64,000 nt of DNA from DATLFA01 sp035525225 (GCA_035525225.1 DATLFA010000015.1:62001-126000); one strand, 5' to 3'; counted from the stretch's first letter, positions 17,434 through 26,858 are shown. Notes: a model not told the origin generated them from the sequence alone. Program-made: numbers and translations.

Positions 17434-17483
17434 CTCAGAATTCGATCACTGTGTTAGCCGGGCGATCTCAAAATTCGATCACT
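17434..17483 (-). repeat. In-frame 33-bp-offset direct repeat at alcohol dehydrogenase 3' end
   Basis: Two 17-base copies (17467-17483 and 17434-17450), differing at one base, lie 33 bp apart. On the minus strand each reads AGTGATCGAATT-(T/C)-TGAG. The first copy encodes the last residues of the alcohol dehydrogenase (VIEF and stop). The second copy, exactly 11 codons later, again encodes VIEF and stop in the same frame, and its TGAG runs into the GAGGAG used as ribosome site by the ferredoxin. It looks like a local duplication of a gene end. Confidence 0.6.
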
Positions 17484-18550
17484 TGGCGCACGACGTTACC
17501 TTTTTCCATCTCACGCATGGCGTCGTTGACCTCGCCGATCTTGATGCGTCTCGAGATCATGCGATCGAGGTCGAGCTTGCCCGACCGGTAGAGGCGCAGC
17601 AGTCGATGGAAATCGACCCGCACATCGGTGCCGCCATAGTAGGAACCGACAAGCGTCTTCTCGTTGAAGAACAGCTCGAAGGCCGAGAAGTTGACCATCT
17701 CTTCCATGCGTCCGACGCCCACGATGCAACAGGTGCCACCCCGCCGGGTCGCGTCGTAGGCCGCTCGCATGGTGACGGGCTTGCCGATGCACTCGAGCGA
17801 GTAGTCGAACCCGTCGCCGCCGGTGATCTGCACCTTGAGGTCGTTGACCTCCTCGGGCAGGCACGCGTGCGTCGCACCGAACGCCTTGGCCTCTTCAAGC
17901 TTAGACACGTTTACGTCGACCGCCAAGATCTCGGCGGCACCCGCGATGCGCGCACCCTGGATCGCGCTGATGCCGACGCCGCCGGCACCGAACACGATCA
18001 CGGATGACCCCGGACGGACCTTGGCGGTGTTGATCGCGGCCCCCGCGCCCGTCATGACGCCACAACCGATCAGGGCGGCAACCTCGAGCGGGATGTCGTT
18101 GTCGATCTTGATCGATGCCTGGTGCGGAACGATCGTGTACTCGGCGAAGGTGCCCGCGCCGGCCATTGCGCTGATGGTGTCGCCGCGATGGCGGAACTGC
18201 GGGTTGCCGCCCATCACGAACATCATGTTGAGGCAGAGGTTGGGCTGCTTGAAATCGACGCAGTACTTGCACGAGCCGCACGGCGGTGACCACGCGATGA
18301 TGACATGGTCGCCGGGCGCAACGGTGGTGACGCCTTCACCGATTTCTTCGACAATCCCGGCGCCCTCGTGGCCGAGTACCGCCGGCGGGGGCATGGGGAT
18401 CGTCCCGTTCATCGCCGACAGGTCGGAGTGGCACACGCCCGAGTGTGTGATGCGCACCTTGACGTCACCCGGGCCAATGTCCCGTAGCTCGCAGTCGTCG
18501 ACGATGTCGAGGTCGGTGTCACCGGTCTTGCGCAGGATCGCAGCGTGCAT
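17468..18550 (-). CDS. Zinc-dependent alcohol dehydrogenase (MDR superfamily)
   Basis: The 360-residue enzyme has the catalytic-zinc ligands Cys40 (GVCHSD) and His61-Glu62 (GHEGAG). The structural zinc cluster C-x2-C-x2-C-x7-C is in PPCGSCKYCVDFKQPNLC. The nucleotide-binding GxGxxG appears as VFGAGGVGISAIQGAR. This matches the class-III-like branch of NAD-dependent medium-chain dehydrogenases oxidising alcohols to aldehydes or ketones. It is the first gene of the ferredoxin - Nudix - reductase run, so it may oxidise an alcohol made by the linked oxygenase. Its 3' end carries an in-frame duplication (see the repeat at 17434-17483). Confidence 0.93.
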   Translation of the reverse strand: MHAAILRKTGDTDLDIVDDCELRDIGPGDVKVRITHSGVCHSDLSAMNGTIPMPPPAVLGHEGAGIVEEIGEGVTTVAPGDHVIIAWSPPCGSCKYCVDFKQPNLCLNMMFVMGGNPQFRHRGDTISAMAGAGTFAEYTIVPHQASIKIDNDIPLEVAALIGCGVMTGAGAAINTAKVRPGSSVIVFGAGGVGISAIQGARIAGAAEILAVDVNVSKLEEAKAFGATHACLPEEVNDLKVQITGGDGFDYSLECIGKPVTMRAAYDATRRGGTCCIVGVGRMEEMVNFSAFELFFNEKTLVGSYYGGTDVRVDFHRLLRLYRSGKLDLDRMISRRIKIGEVNDAMREMEKGNVVRQVIEF

Positions 18551-18611
18551 GGGCCCCTCATTTGCTCTCGCGGCGCTGGGAGCGTAGCCCGACCGCGCAG
18601 AGAGCGGGGGG

Positions 18612-18836
18612 CTAACTGCGAGCGGTCACCGGCGCGTCGGATCCGCCGCCGGCCGACGGGTGCCCCACGCGTCGTGCCCGCAGCGCGGCGAGCGAGACCA
18701 CCTGGGCCAGCTCGGGCTCGGCGGGCACAGGCTGCGCCGGCGTCGGGGGTGGTGCGACGACGGTGGCGAGCGCTCGGAGGCGGCGTTGATGCTCTACGAG
18801 CTGGCGCAGATCATCGTTCTTTCGAAAGATCTTCAC
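18612..18836 (-). CDS. Small hypothetical protein, 74 aa (GTG start)
   Basis: A short frame starts GTG at 18836 and encodes MKIFRKNDDLRQLVEHQRRL, then a Pro/Ala-rich linker and ALRARRVGHPSAGG. The N-terminal half looks like one charged helix and the rest is low complexity. Codons mostly end in G or C. The start context (ACCGGTGAAG followed by TCTT) resembles that of the small protein at 11492-11668, which also starts GTG-AAG and has an MK-L/I-F...RK N-terminus. No domain is recognised and no function is proposed. It might be spurious, but position and coding bias favour a gene. Confidence 0.45.
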   Translation of the reverse strand: MKIFRKNDDLRQLVEHQRRLRALATVVAPPPTPAQPVPAEPELAQVVSLAALRARRVGHPSAGGGSDAPVTARS

Positions 18837-18914
18837 CGGTATCCATCGACCGCCCCCTGATCGGGTTGAGCCGAACGGCCCACTTTCTTCACCTCTTCTT
18901 CCTCCGGCGGTCGT

Positions 18915-19649
18915 TCAGCGCGCCGCAAGCTCGGCCAAGACGGCCAATGCGTCGGGGCCGGGAGCCGGCGCGACCCGCGACAAGCTGACCGAACCCGTCA
19001 ACAACGTTGCGAACGCTTCGGCGAAGTCACCGGCGAGCGTGTCGAAGTCGGACACCGCGTTGTCCGGCCACCACCTCACCGACGGTGAGACGCCGCGAAC
19101 GGCCCGCCATCGCTCGCGATCCCCCGGCGAGTTCAACTCGACGTCGATGGCGTGGCCCAATTCGTGGGCGACCACACGCGCCAGCGACGCCGCGCTGTCG
19201 CTGTCTCGTACGTAGATCTCGATGCGCCGGTCATCGACCCTGGTGAGCCCCCGAAGCCCGGCTTTGGCCGGCAGGAAGGCAATCGACCATCCGGGCAACG
19301 TCTCGCGCCAAGCGAACGCGATCAACGCCATCGCCTCGGCTCCGCGCGGGTCACCGAGCACCGCTTCGGCCACCGCTTCGGCTTCGGCCACGCCGATGGT
19401 CGTGCTCGGCGAAACCTCGACCGGTTTCGTCGTGGCCACGGTGCTCGCAGGGGCCGGGGCGGTCGTGGCATCGGGCCATTCGAACGCGGGGAGCAGGTCG
19501 TGAACCGCCAACTCGGATGCGGCCGTCTCCGAGGCCGCCGATATCCGCGGCGCGGCGACCGGTGCCGACGCCGCGCACCCGGCGGCGAACGCCAGCGCCG
19601 CGATCACCACGACCGAAGCCCGCGACCATGTCGCCCGGCGCGTCAACAT
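18915..19649 (-). CDS. Putative lipoprotein with HExxH zinc-protease-like motif
   Basis: The 244-residue protein has a lipoprotein signal: basic start MLTRRATWSR, a hydrophobic stretch, then the lipobox FAAGC with Cys25 as the lipidated residue. A Thr/Ala/Pro-rich linker follows (about residues 30-85). The C-terminal half holds VVAHELGHAIDVEL, with HELGH at 162-166, and a later Glu-rich helix DFAEAFATL that could supply the third zinc ligand. This suggests a membrane-tethered minimal metallopeptidase facing outward. The length and sparse conservation do not let me name a family, and activity is inferred only from the motif. Confidence 0.72.
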   Translation of the reverse strand: MLTRRATWSRASVVVIAALAFAAGCAASAPVAAPRISAASETAASELAVHDLLPAFEWPDATTAPAPASTVATTKPVEVSPSTTIGVAEAEAVAEAVLGDPRGAEAMALIAFAWRETLPGWSIAFLPAKAGLRGLTRVDDRRIEIYVRDSDSAASLARVVAHELGHAIDVELNSPGDRERWRAVRGVSPSVRWWPDNAVSDFDTLAGDFAEAFATLLTGSVSLSRVAPAPGPDALAVLAELAAR

Positions 19650-19739
19650 GTCCGCAAACTAGCCTGTGGAACATACCGAGACACATCCAATTGCAGTGGA
19701 AGATGACGGGGGCGCCTCGTTCGCACAGACTCGGTGGCG

Positions 19740-20747
19740 ATGAAGATCGACATGGTGCTCAGCGCCGACCTCGACGCAGTCGGTGACCAGGCACGGCAGC
19801 TGCACTCGATGGGTTTCGACGGGGTCTACACCCAAGAAGCCAACAGCGACGTGACCTTCCCGTTGCTGCTCGCCGCACAGGCCGCGCCGATCGACATCTA
19901 CACCAACGTTGCCATCGCCTTCCCCCGCAGCCCGATGCACCTCGCCTACGCGGCCTTCGATCTCCAACGCGCCGCGAAGGGGCGGTTCGCGCTCGGCATC
20001 GGTAGCCAGATCCGCCCACACATCGAGAAGCGCTTCAGCGCTCGTTTCGGCAACCCCGTCGCGCACCTGTCGGAATTGGTGCAGGCGCTGCATACGATCT
20101 TCCGTTGCTTTCACGAAGGCGAGCGGCTCGACTTCCGGGGCGAGTACTACACGCATACACTGATTACGCCGACGTTCATTCCGCCTCGGCTCTCCTCTGG
20201 TCCGCCACCGATCTGGGTGGGCGCCCTCGGCCCGCGCATGACCCAGATGGCCGCCGAAGTCGCCGACGGCGTGCTCATCCATCCCTTCAACAGCGAACTG
20301 TTCCTTCGTTCGGTGACGTTGCCGCGCGTCGAGGCCGGTCTTGCCGCCAGTGGTCGCCCCCGTTCGGGCTTCACGCTCGGTGTCGACGTCATGGCCTGTG
20401 TCTATGGCGACGACTCCGAACGGGTCGTCGCCGAGAACGGCTGCCGATCGAACCTCGCGTTCTACGCGTCGACCCCTTCGTATCGCGTGACCCTCGACGC
20501 GCACGGTTGGGGCGATCTGCAGCCCGAACTCAACCGCATGACCAAGGCCGGCCAGTGGGCCGCGATGCCAGCGCTCATCGACGACGCCCTGCTCGATGCG
20601 CTGTGCATCCGGGGCACGCCGGCGGAGGCGGGCAGGGCCCTACGACAGCGCTACGCCGGTATCGCCGACCGGGTTTCGCTGTCGGTCCCCTACCGCATCG
20701 CACCGGCGACGCTGGCCGAACTCGTGGCCGCCTTCCGCGAGGTGTGA
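19740..20747 (+). CDS. F420-dependent LLM-class oxidoreductase
   Basis: The 335-residue protein has the luciferase-like monooxygenase fold: MKIDMVLSADLDAVGDQARQ at the N-terminus, GFDGVYTQEANSD, FPRSPMHLAYAAFDLQ and RFALGIGSQIRPHIEKRF. The style fits the TIGR03617-like F420-dependent subgroup. ATG at 19740 is taken as start; GTG at 19734 is in frame. It is followed 37 bp later by a cytochrome P450, the same neighbour pairing as the LLM/cyp142 genes of the mycobacterial cholesterol regulon (from memory). F420 use is inferred from family, not from a diagnostic residue that I can prove. Confidence 0.88.
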   Translation: MKIDMVLSADLDAVGDQARQLHSMGFDGVYTQEANSDVTFPLLLAAQAAPIDIYTNVAIAFPRSPMHLAYAAFDLQRAAKGRFALGIGSQIRPHIEKRFSARFGNPVAHLSELVQALHTIFRCFHEGERLDFRGEYYTHTLITPTFIPPRLSSGPPPIWVGALGPRMTQMAAEVADGVLIHPFNSELFLRSVTLPRVEAGLAASGRPRSGFTLGVDVMACVYGDDSERVVAENGCRSNLAFYASTPSYRVTLDAHGWGDLQPELNRMTKAGQWAAMPALIDDALLDALCIRGTPAEAGRALRQRYAGIADRVSLSVPYRIAPATLAELVAAFREV

Positions 20748-20784
20748 GCGGTAGCCTTCCCGCATCGACGGTGAGGGGACCACG

Positions 20785-22074
20785 ATGGACATAGATCTGC
20801 TCGATCCTGATCGCTTCCAGCGGGGCGAACATCATGAGATGTTCAAGGTGTTGCGCAATACCGACCCTGGTATCCACTGGCACGACGAACCGGGCGGCAC
20901 CGGCTTCTGGTCGGTCACCCGCATCGAGCACCTCCACGAGGTGAACCGCAACACCGACGTATTCTCTTCCAATGCCGGCGGCACCCAGATCGCCGATCCG
21001 CCACCGGGCGACGTGCGGGCCGCGGTCAACCGTGACTACCTCATGCTCGACATGGACCCTCCCAAGCACACGCGTTACCGCAAGCTCGTCAACCGCGGCT
21101 TCACCCCGCGGATGATCGGATTGCTCGACGACTATCTGCTCAATCGCACCCGGATCATCGTGGACGGGGTGTCCGAGAAGGGCCATTGCGACTTCGTCAC
21201 CGACATCGCCGCGGAGCTACCGTTGCAGGCCATCGCCGAGATGATGGGTGTGCCCGTCGAGGATCGAATGAAGATCTTCGACTGGACCAACAAGATGATC
21301 GGCCGCAGCGACCCCGAGTTCGTAGGCTCTGACGAAGAGGTCGACCAAGCGTTTGTCGAGCTCTACCAGTACTCGCACGTGCTCCAGATGGATCGACGCG
21401 ACAAGCCGGCGCAGGACATCGTCACGACGTTGCTCAATGCTTCGATCGACGACGACAAGCTCAGCGAGATCGAGTTCGACATGTTCTTCCTCTTGTTGTC
21501 GGTCGCCGGCAACGAGACGACGCGCAACTCGATGAGCCATGGCATGCACGCCTTCATCCAGCATCCTGACCAGTGGGAGAAGTTCAAGAACGACCCCGAT
21601 CGCCACATGGCGGGCGCGCTCGAAGAGATCCTGCGGTGGGCGACGCCGGTGCTGCACTTCCGGCGCACGGCGCTACAGGACTACAAACTCGGCGGCGTCG
21701 AGATCAAAGCAGGCGACAAGCTCGTCATCTGGCACATCTCCGCGAATCGTGACGAGCGATACTTCGACGAGCCCTTCCGATTCGACATCGAGCGCCACCC
21801 CAACGAACACGTTGCGTTCGGCGGCGGTGGCCCCCACTTCTGTCTCGGCGCCAACCTCGCGCGCATGGAGCTGCGACTGATGTTCCGCGAGCTGGCCGAA
21901 CGGCTACCCGACATGTCGCTGGCAGGCGAGCCGCAATACCTGAGATCGAACTTCATCGGTGGCGTCAAACACATGCCCGTGCGATACACACCCTCGCCGT
22001 CGACGAACACTCAACCGCTCGACCGCCTCGGGTCGGCCGCCACCGGCGATATCGGAGGCTATGGCCACCGGTGA
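20785..22074 (+). CDS. Cytochrome P450 (CYP125/CYP142-like)
   Basis: The 429-residue enzyme is a complete bacterial class-I P450. The I-helix oxygen-activation motif is AGNETTRNSM, the K-helix ExxR is in EEILRWATPV, and the haem-binding loop FGGGGPHFCLGANLAR places the axial Cys at residue 353. The haem loop and the HFRRTALQD segment resemble CYP125/CYP142/CYP124 enzymes, which hydroxylate terminal carbons of sterol or branched lipid side chains. The linked LLM gene and the Ltp-like thiolases at 46-49 kb strengthen that reading. Electrons could come from the ferredoxin/reductase pair at 15.5-17.4 kb. The exact subfamily is not proven. Confidence 0.92.
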   Translation: MDIDLLDPDRFQRGEHHEMFKVLRNTDPGIHWHDEPGGTGFWSVTRIEHLHEVNRNTDVFSSNAGGTQIADPPPGDVRAAVNRDYLMLDMDPPKHTRYRKLVNRGFTPRMIGLLDDYLLNRTRIIVDGVSEKGHCDFVTDIAAELPLQAIAEMMGVPVEDRMKIFDWTNKMIGRSDPEFVGSDEEVDQAFVELYQYSHVLQMDRRDKPAQDIVTTLLNASIDDDKLSEIEFDMFFLLLSVAGNETTRNSMSHGMHAFIQHPDQWEKFKNDPDRHMAGALEEILRWATPVLHFRRTALQDYKLGGVEIKAGDKLVIWHISANRDERYFDEPFRFDIERHPNEHVAFGGGGPHFCLGANLARMELRLMFRELAERLPDMSLAGEPQYLRSNFIGGVKHMPVRYTPSPSTNTQPLDRLGSAATGDIGGYGHR

Positions 22075-22110
22075 CCGCCGCTCGGCTCGCAGACGGCTTA
22101 ACCTTAATTG

Positions 22111-23103
22111 GTGAGTTCAGCGGCCCCGGCGACGAGACGCGAACGACTCATCCTCTATCAGCTGAACGCGCTCGGGTATCTCGCCTGCGCAGCATTGCTG
22201 ATCTTCGCGATTGTGCGGTCGGCCAACATCGAGTCGGCGGCCTTACTCGCGCTCTACGGCGTGACGCCGTGGTTGTATCTGCCGGTCTACGCAGTCGTCG
22301 GCTACGCGTTCAGCGCCCGTAAGTGGGTGCTGTTCGCCCTTGGCATCGGGGTGGTGATGGTCCACTTGGTGACGATCTGGCCCGACATCAAGCCGCCCGA
22401 CCGTCTCGACGCGACCGAGAAAAGCGCGCCTCGCCTGCGGGTGTTCTCGGCCAACCTCTACTACAGCAACCGGGACCTGTCCGGGATCTTGGACGAGGTT
22501 CGCGCCAGTGATCCCGACATCGCAGTGTTCCAAGAAGTGACGAGCTCGCACCGTGCACGACTGCTGCGCGATCCCGGCTTGGCCGGGCTGCCCAATCGCG
22601 TCAACTCACCCAACAGCGACACCGTCCTGTTCTCACGACTACCGATCGAGTCCAGCGAGATCTGGTACGACACCTATCGGCCATTGGCTCGAGCGCGCCT
22701 GTCGACCGACATCGGCTCGGTCGAGATCGTCGTCGTGCACACGATCGCGCCCATCAACGATCGAGCCATCCAGGGTTGGCGCCAGATGCTCGACGCGCTG
22801 CAGGAACTCGCGAAGCAGAGGACGATGCCGATGCTGATGGTCGGTGATTTCAACGCGACGATGTATCACCCCCGCTTTGTCGACCTGCTCGAGACCGGGC
22901 TCACCGATGCGCATAGCGCGCGGGGCACCGGCTTCACCGGGACGTGGCCGCGCGACAGAGCCCTCCCGCCTTTCCTGCGCATCGACCACGCGTTGAGTTC
23001 GAAGGAGCTCGTCCCGGTCGAGGCCTCGTACGGAGACGGCAGGGGCAGCGACCACCGCCCGATCATCGTCGACTACGCGTTGGTCGCCATCGCGTCGAAG
23101 TGA
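22111..23103 (+). CDS. Membrane-anchored endonuclease/exonuclease/phosphatase-family protein
   Basis: The 330-residue protein has an N-terminal membrane part (about residues 14-90, probably three transmembrane helices) and a C-terminal EEP domain from residue 105. EEP landmarks are RVFSANLYYSN, AVFQEVTS, GDFNATMYHPRF and the final GSDHRPIIVDY, which carry the metal-binding and catalytic residues. Related membrane-linked EEP proteins are poorly characterised and may hydrolyse phospholipids or nucleotides outside the cell. GTG at 22111 is taken as start; a TTG immediately before it is in frame. HrpB follows after 10 bp. Confidence 0.85.
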   Translation: MSSAAPATRRERLILYQLNALGYLACAALLIFAIVRSANIESAALLALYGVTPWLYLPVYAVVGYAFSARKWVLFALGIGVVMVHLVTIWPDIKPPDRLDATEKSAPRLRVFSANLYYSNRDLSGILDEVRASDPDIAVFQEVTSSHRARLLRDPGLAGLPNRVNSPNSDTVLFSRLPIESSEIWYDTYRPLARARLSTDIGSVEIVVVHTIAPINDRAIQGWRQMLDALQELAKQRTMPMLMVGDFNATMYHPRFVDLLETGLTDAHSARGTGFTGTWPRDRALPPFLRIDHALSSKELVPVEASYGDGRGSDHRPIIVDYALVAIASK

Positions 23104-23113
23104 TCGCGTCGAC

Positions 23114-25585
23114 ATGATGCTCTCGACCGATCTACCGATACGTGCCGTACTCGACGAGATCGCGGCCGCGCTCAAGTCGCCCGGCTCGGCGGTAGTCGTC
23201 GTTGCCCCACCGGGTGCGGGCAAGAGCACGATCGTTCCGCTGCTGATCGAATCGCAGCCGTGGTGTGACGGCATAGTCCTCGTCGTCGAGCCCCGCCGTG
23301 TCGCCACCCGCGCCGCGGCGACACGGATGGCCGCGCTGCGAGGCGAGCGGGTGGGCGATCGCGTCGGATGGCGCATGCGCGACGACACGAACGTCTCAAA
23401 GGCGACCCGCATCGAAGTGGTGACCGAGGGCGTACTGACGCGCATGCTCCACTCCGATGCTGCGCTTACGAACGTGTCGGCTGTCGTCTTCGACGAGTTT
23501 CACGAACGCAGCCTCGACGCGGACGTCGGCTTGGCCTTCACCCTCGACGCGCGCTCCGCACTGCACCCAGAGCTTCGCATCGTCGTCATGTCGGCCACGC
23601 TCGACGGCGCGGCCGTCGCCCGGTTGCTCGACGATGCACCGGTCATCGAGTGCACGCACCGCCAACATCCGATCGAGACGACCTACCTCGCTTCGACATC
23701 GGCATCGTTCGACGCCGACCACGTTGCCCAGGCCACGCGCCGAGCACTGCACGACGGAGGCGGCAACGTGCTCGTCTTCGCACCGGGTGTCTACGAGATC
23801 GGACAGGTCGTGCGGTCGTTGCAGCGTGACCATCCCGACACCGACGCCGTCGAGATCCTCGCGCTGCATGGCTCGCTGCGACCGGCCGAACAGGACCGAG
23901 TGCTGGCGCCGTCGCCCTCGCGCCGCCGGGTGATCGTCGCGACCTCGATCGCCGAGACGAGTCTCACCATCGACGGCGTCGGTGCCGTCGTCGACAGCGG
24001 GTTCGCCCGTATCTCGCGTTTCGACCCGCGCCGCGGCATGGGCGGGTTGACCACGGTTCGGGTCTCTCGGGCCTCGGCCGACCAGCGCAGAGGTAGAGCA
24101 GGGCGCACTGCGCCGGGCCGCTGTTATCGACTGTGGTCCGAGCTCGAGCACGAGCGGCTGAGGGAACAGACGCCGCCCGAGATCGACCACGCGGACCTGG
24201 CGTCGCTCGCCCTCGACCTCGTCGTGTGGGGCGACGCCGAGGGCGCGCACTTGCGCTTCCTCGACCCTCCTCCGACAGAAGGCCTGCGCGAGGCGCAACG
24301 GCTGCTCCGCGAGCTCGGCATCATCGACGCCGACTCGAGGCTCACCGAACACGGCCGGCGTTGCGCGGAGTTGCCGCTGCATCCCCGTCTCGCGCATTGC
24401 GTGCTCGGCGCGTACGAGCGGGGGCATGGGCCGCTCGCCTGTTCGATCGTTGCGCTGTTGAGCGAACGGATGGGGACCAACCTCGCTTCGGTAGACCTTG
24501 CGGGCCACGTGGAAGCCGGCCGCCGGCGGGCGCCAATCGCGCGAAGAGCAGAGACCATCGCCCGTCGCGTGCGCTCGATCGTCGCGGTAGACGACGCCGC
24601 CCTCGATGTGAGCGCGACGGGTCTGGTGGTGGCGCTCGCGTATCCGGACCGGGTCGCCCGCCGCCGCGGCAAGGCGGGCACCAATCGCTATCTGCTGGTG
24701 AACGGCGTCGGCGCCGTGCTCCCCGCGCATGATCCGCTTGCAGCGTCCGAATGGATCGCCGTCGCCGACATCGAAGCACGCGCGCAGGACGCCCGCGTGT
24801 TCGTGGCGGCGGCGCTCGACCGCGCGGACGTCGAGGCGCTCTTCGCCGATCAGATGGCGACCGTCGACGAGGCGGTCTGGGATCAGCAGGCCCACGACGT
24901 CCGCGCCACCCGTGATCGCCGACTCGGTGCCATCGTCGTCTCGCGCCGGCCTCTGGACGACCCGTCCGCCGCGCAATCCGCCTTGCTCGACGGCATCGCC
25001 CGAGAGGGCCTGCGCCTGTTGCCGAGGTTCGGCGATGCCGACGCGCTGCGATCGCGCGTCGCGTTTTGCCGGCGCGTGATCGGGAGCGATGCGTGGCCCG
25101 ATCTTTCCGACGCGGCCCTCTTGGCCTCACTCGACACCTGGCTCGCACCGCATCTGGGCAACGTCGATCGCCGCGCCGATCTCGATCGCGTCGACGTCGC
25201 GCGCGCCGTGCAGTCACTCGTGCCTCGCCCGCTGCTCGCACAGCTCGAATCGCTCGCGCCTCGCCATGTCACCGTGCCGACCGGGTCGAGCGTCGCGGTC
25301 GACTACGACGCCGACCAACCGGTGTTACGAGTGCGCCTGCAAGAAGTGTTCGGTTGGAGTGACACACCACGAGTGGCCGGCGGCCGGGTGCCGGTCGTGC
25401 TGCACCTGCTTTCGCCCGCGGGGCGGCCGATCCAGGTCACGGCCGATCTCGGCGGGTTCTGGCGGGGCTCGTATCCACAGGTGCGTGCCGAGATGCGGGG
25501 CCGCTATCCGAAGCACGATTGGCCCGAGGACCCGACGAAGGCCGCTCCCTCGCGTGGCGTCAACCGGCCACGACGAGCGCCGTAG
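23114..25585 (+). CDS. hrpB: ATP-dependent RNA helicase HrpB (DEAH family)
   Basis: The 823-residue protein is a DEAH-type helicase of the HrpB branch. The Walker A motif GAGKST is at residues 34-39 and motif II reads DEFH at 127-130. Motif III is MSATLDG. Motif V/VI are ATSIAETSLTIDG and QRRGRAGRTAPG. The C-terminal third, ending in LGGFWRGSYPQVRAEMRGRYPKH split over its last 100 residues, is the HrpB-specific domain. The length matches E. coli HrpB (about 810-820). The cellular role of HrpB is still unclear; it is thought to act on RNA. It overlaps nothing and precedes a DUF445 gene by 10 bp. Confidence 0.95.
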   Translation: MMLSTDLPIRAVLDEIAAALKSPGSAVVVVAPPGAGKSTIVPLLIESQPWCDGIVLVVEPRRVATRAAATRMAALRGERVGDRVGWRMRDDTNVSKATRIEVVTEGVLTRMLHSDAALTNVSAVVFDEFHERSLDADVGLAFTLDARSALHPELRIVVMSATLDGAAVARLLDDAPVIECTHRQHPIETTYLASTSASFDADHVAQATRRALHDGGGNVLVFAPGVYEIGQVVRSLQRDHPDTDAVEILALHGSLRPAEQDRVLAPSPSRRRVIVATSIAETSLTIDGVGAVVDSGFARISRFDPRRGMGGLTTVRVSRASADQRRGRAGRTAPGRCYRLWSELEHERLREQTPPEIDHADLASLALDLVVWGDAEGAHLRFLDPPPTEGLREAQRLLRELGIIDADSRLTEHGRRCAELPLHPRLAHCVLGAYERGHGPLACSIVALLSERMGTNLASVDLAGHVEAGRRRAPIARRAETIARRVRSIVAVDDAALDVSATGLVVALAYPDRVARRRGKAGTNRYLLVNGVGAVLPAHDPLAASEWIAVADIEARAQDARVFVAAALDRADVEALFADQMATVDEAVWDQQAHDVRATRDRRLGAIVVSRRPLDDPSAAQSALLDGIAREGLRLLPRFGDADALRSRVAFCRRVIGSDAWPDLSDAALLASLDTWLAPHLGNVDRRADLDRVDVARAVQSLVPRPLLAQLESLAPRHVTVPTGSSVAVDYDADQPVLRVRLQEVFGWSDTPRVAGGRVPVVLHLLSPAGRPIQVTADLGGFWRGSYPQVRAEMRGRYPKHDWPEDPTKAAPSRGVNRPRRAP

Positions 25586-25595
25586 GCTCCCCCGG

Positions 25596-26855
25596 GTGAA
25601 GACGTCCACGACTGCCGAACGCGACGTAGAGCGGGGTCGTCAACTGCGCCGCATGAAGTGGCGGGCGACCGGCATGTTGATCGTGGCTGCGGCCGTGTAT
25701 GTCGTGACCCGCATCTCGGAGTCCGAGTACTCGTGGCTGGGCTACGTGCGGGCCACCGCAGAGGCGGCGATGGTCGGCGGTCTGGCCGACTGGTTTGCCG
25801 TCACCGCGCTGTTTCGCCATCCGCTGGGCTTGCGCATCCCCCACACCGCGGTCATCAAGACGCGCAAGGCGCAGTTGGGTCGCAGTCTCGGCGAGTTCGT
25901 ACAAGAGAACTTCCTCGCCCGCGAAGTGGTCACCGAGAAACTGCGCCAGGCGCGTGTCGGTGAGCGCCTGGGGGTTTGGTTGCGCGACACGAAGCACGCG
26001 CAGACCGTGAGCCAACACACGAGCGCCGCCTTGGCGGGCGCACTCGACGTCCTGCACGACGACGACGTGCAGAGCGCCCTCGAACACAGCATCACGGCGC
26101 GGCTACGGCAGATCGAGGCATCACCCACGGCCGCGCGCGTACTCGCCATCGCGACGGCAGACGGCCGCCATCGCGAACTCGTCGATGCGATGGCCAAAGG
26201 CGCGGCCCGCTTCCTCGAAGAGCGCCGCGGTGACCTGCGATCACGCTTCTCCAGCGAGTCGCCCTGGTGGGTGCCCGAACCGATCGACGACCGCATCTTC
26301 GACAAGATCTACCGAGGATTGGCCACGTTCCTGCAACAGGTCATCGACGATCCGTCGCACGAGTTGCGCCAGCACCTCGACGCGCGACTCGCCGACCTGG
26401 TGAGTCGCCTGAGCACCGACCCCGCCCTCATCGCACGGGGCGAGAAGTTGAAAGAAGAGATCCTCGAACATCCGGCCGTACGCAATTGGATGGGCTCGCT
26501 GTGGGGCGACCTCAAACGCGCGTTGCTCGTTCAGAGCAACGACCCTGATTCCGAGCTTCGCCGGCGGATCGAACAGACCGCACTTGCCTTCGGCACCGCG
26601 CTGTCCAACGATGCCTCGCTCCGAGCGAAGGTCGATCGATGGGTCGAAGGCGCGGCCAGCTACATCATCGAGTCCTACCGGCACGAGGTGGCCGACCTGA
26701 TCGAGACCACCGTCGCCAAGTGGGATGCCGACGAAGCATCGCAGCGCATCGAGCTACAGGTCGGCCGCGATCTGCAGTTCATCCGCATCAACGGCACCCT
26801 GGTCGGTGGCCTCGCTGGTCTCGCCATCTACTCCGTCGGCCAGCTCATCGGTTGA
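25596..26855 (+). CDS. DUF445 family membrane protein
   Basis: The 419-residue protein starts with GTG at 25596, 10 bp after hrpB. A hydrophobic segment (about residues 22-40, ATGMLIVAAAVYVV) and the conserved GLADWFAVTALFRHPLGLRIPHT block identify DUF445 (YheB/YjiN-like). A long helical periplasm- or cytosol-facing middle follows, and a last hydrophobic helix closes the protein (GGLAGLAIYSVGQLIG). Members are widespread and uncharacterised. The frame remains open upstream through hrpB, but that part is hrpB out of frame, so the internal GTG is the likely start. Confidence 0.88.
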   Translation: MKTSTTAERDVERGRQLRRMKWRATGMLIVAAAVYVVTRISESEYSWLGYVRATAEAAMVGGLADWFAVTALFRHPLGLRIPHTAVIKTRKAQLGRSLGEFVQENFLAREVVTEKLRQARVGERLGVWLRDTKHAQTVSQHTSAALAGALDVLHDDDVQSALEHSITARLRQIEASPTAARVLAIATADGRHRELVDAMAKGAARFLEERRGDLRSRFSSESPWWVPEPIDDRIFDKIYRGLATFLQQVIDDPSHELRQHLDARLADLVSRLSTDPALIARGEKLKEEILEHPAVRNWMGSLWGDLKRALLVQSNDPDSELRRRIEQTALAFGTALSNDASLRAKVDRWVEGAASYIIESYRHEVADLIETTVAKWDADEASQRIELQVGRDLQFIRINGTLVGGLAGLAIYSVGQLIG

Positions 26856-26858
26856 CGC

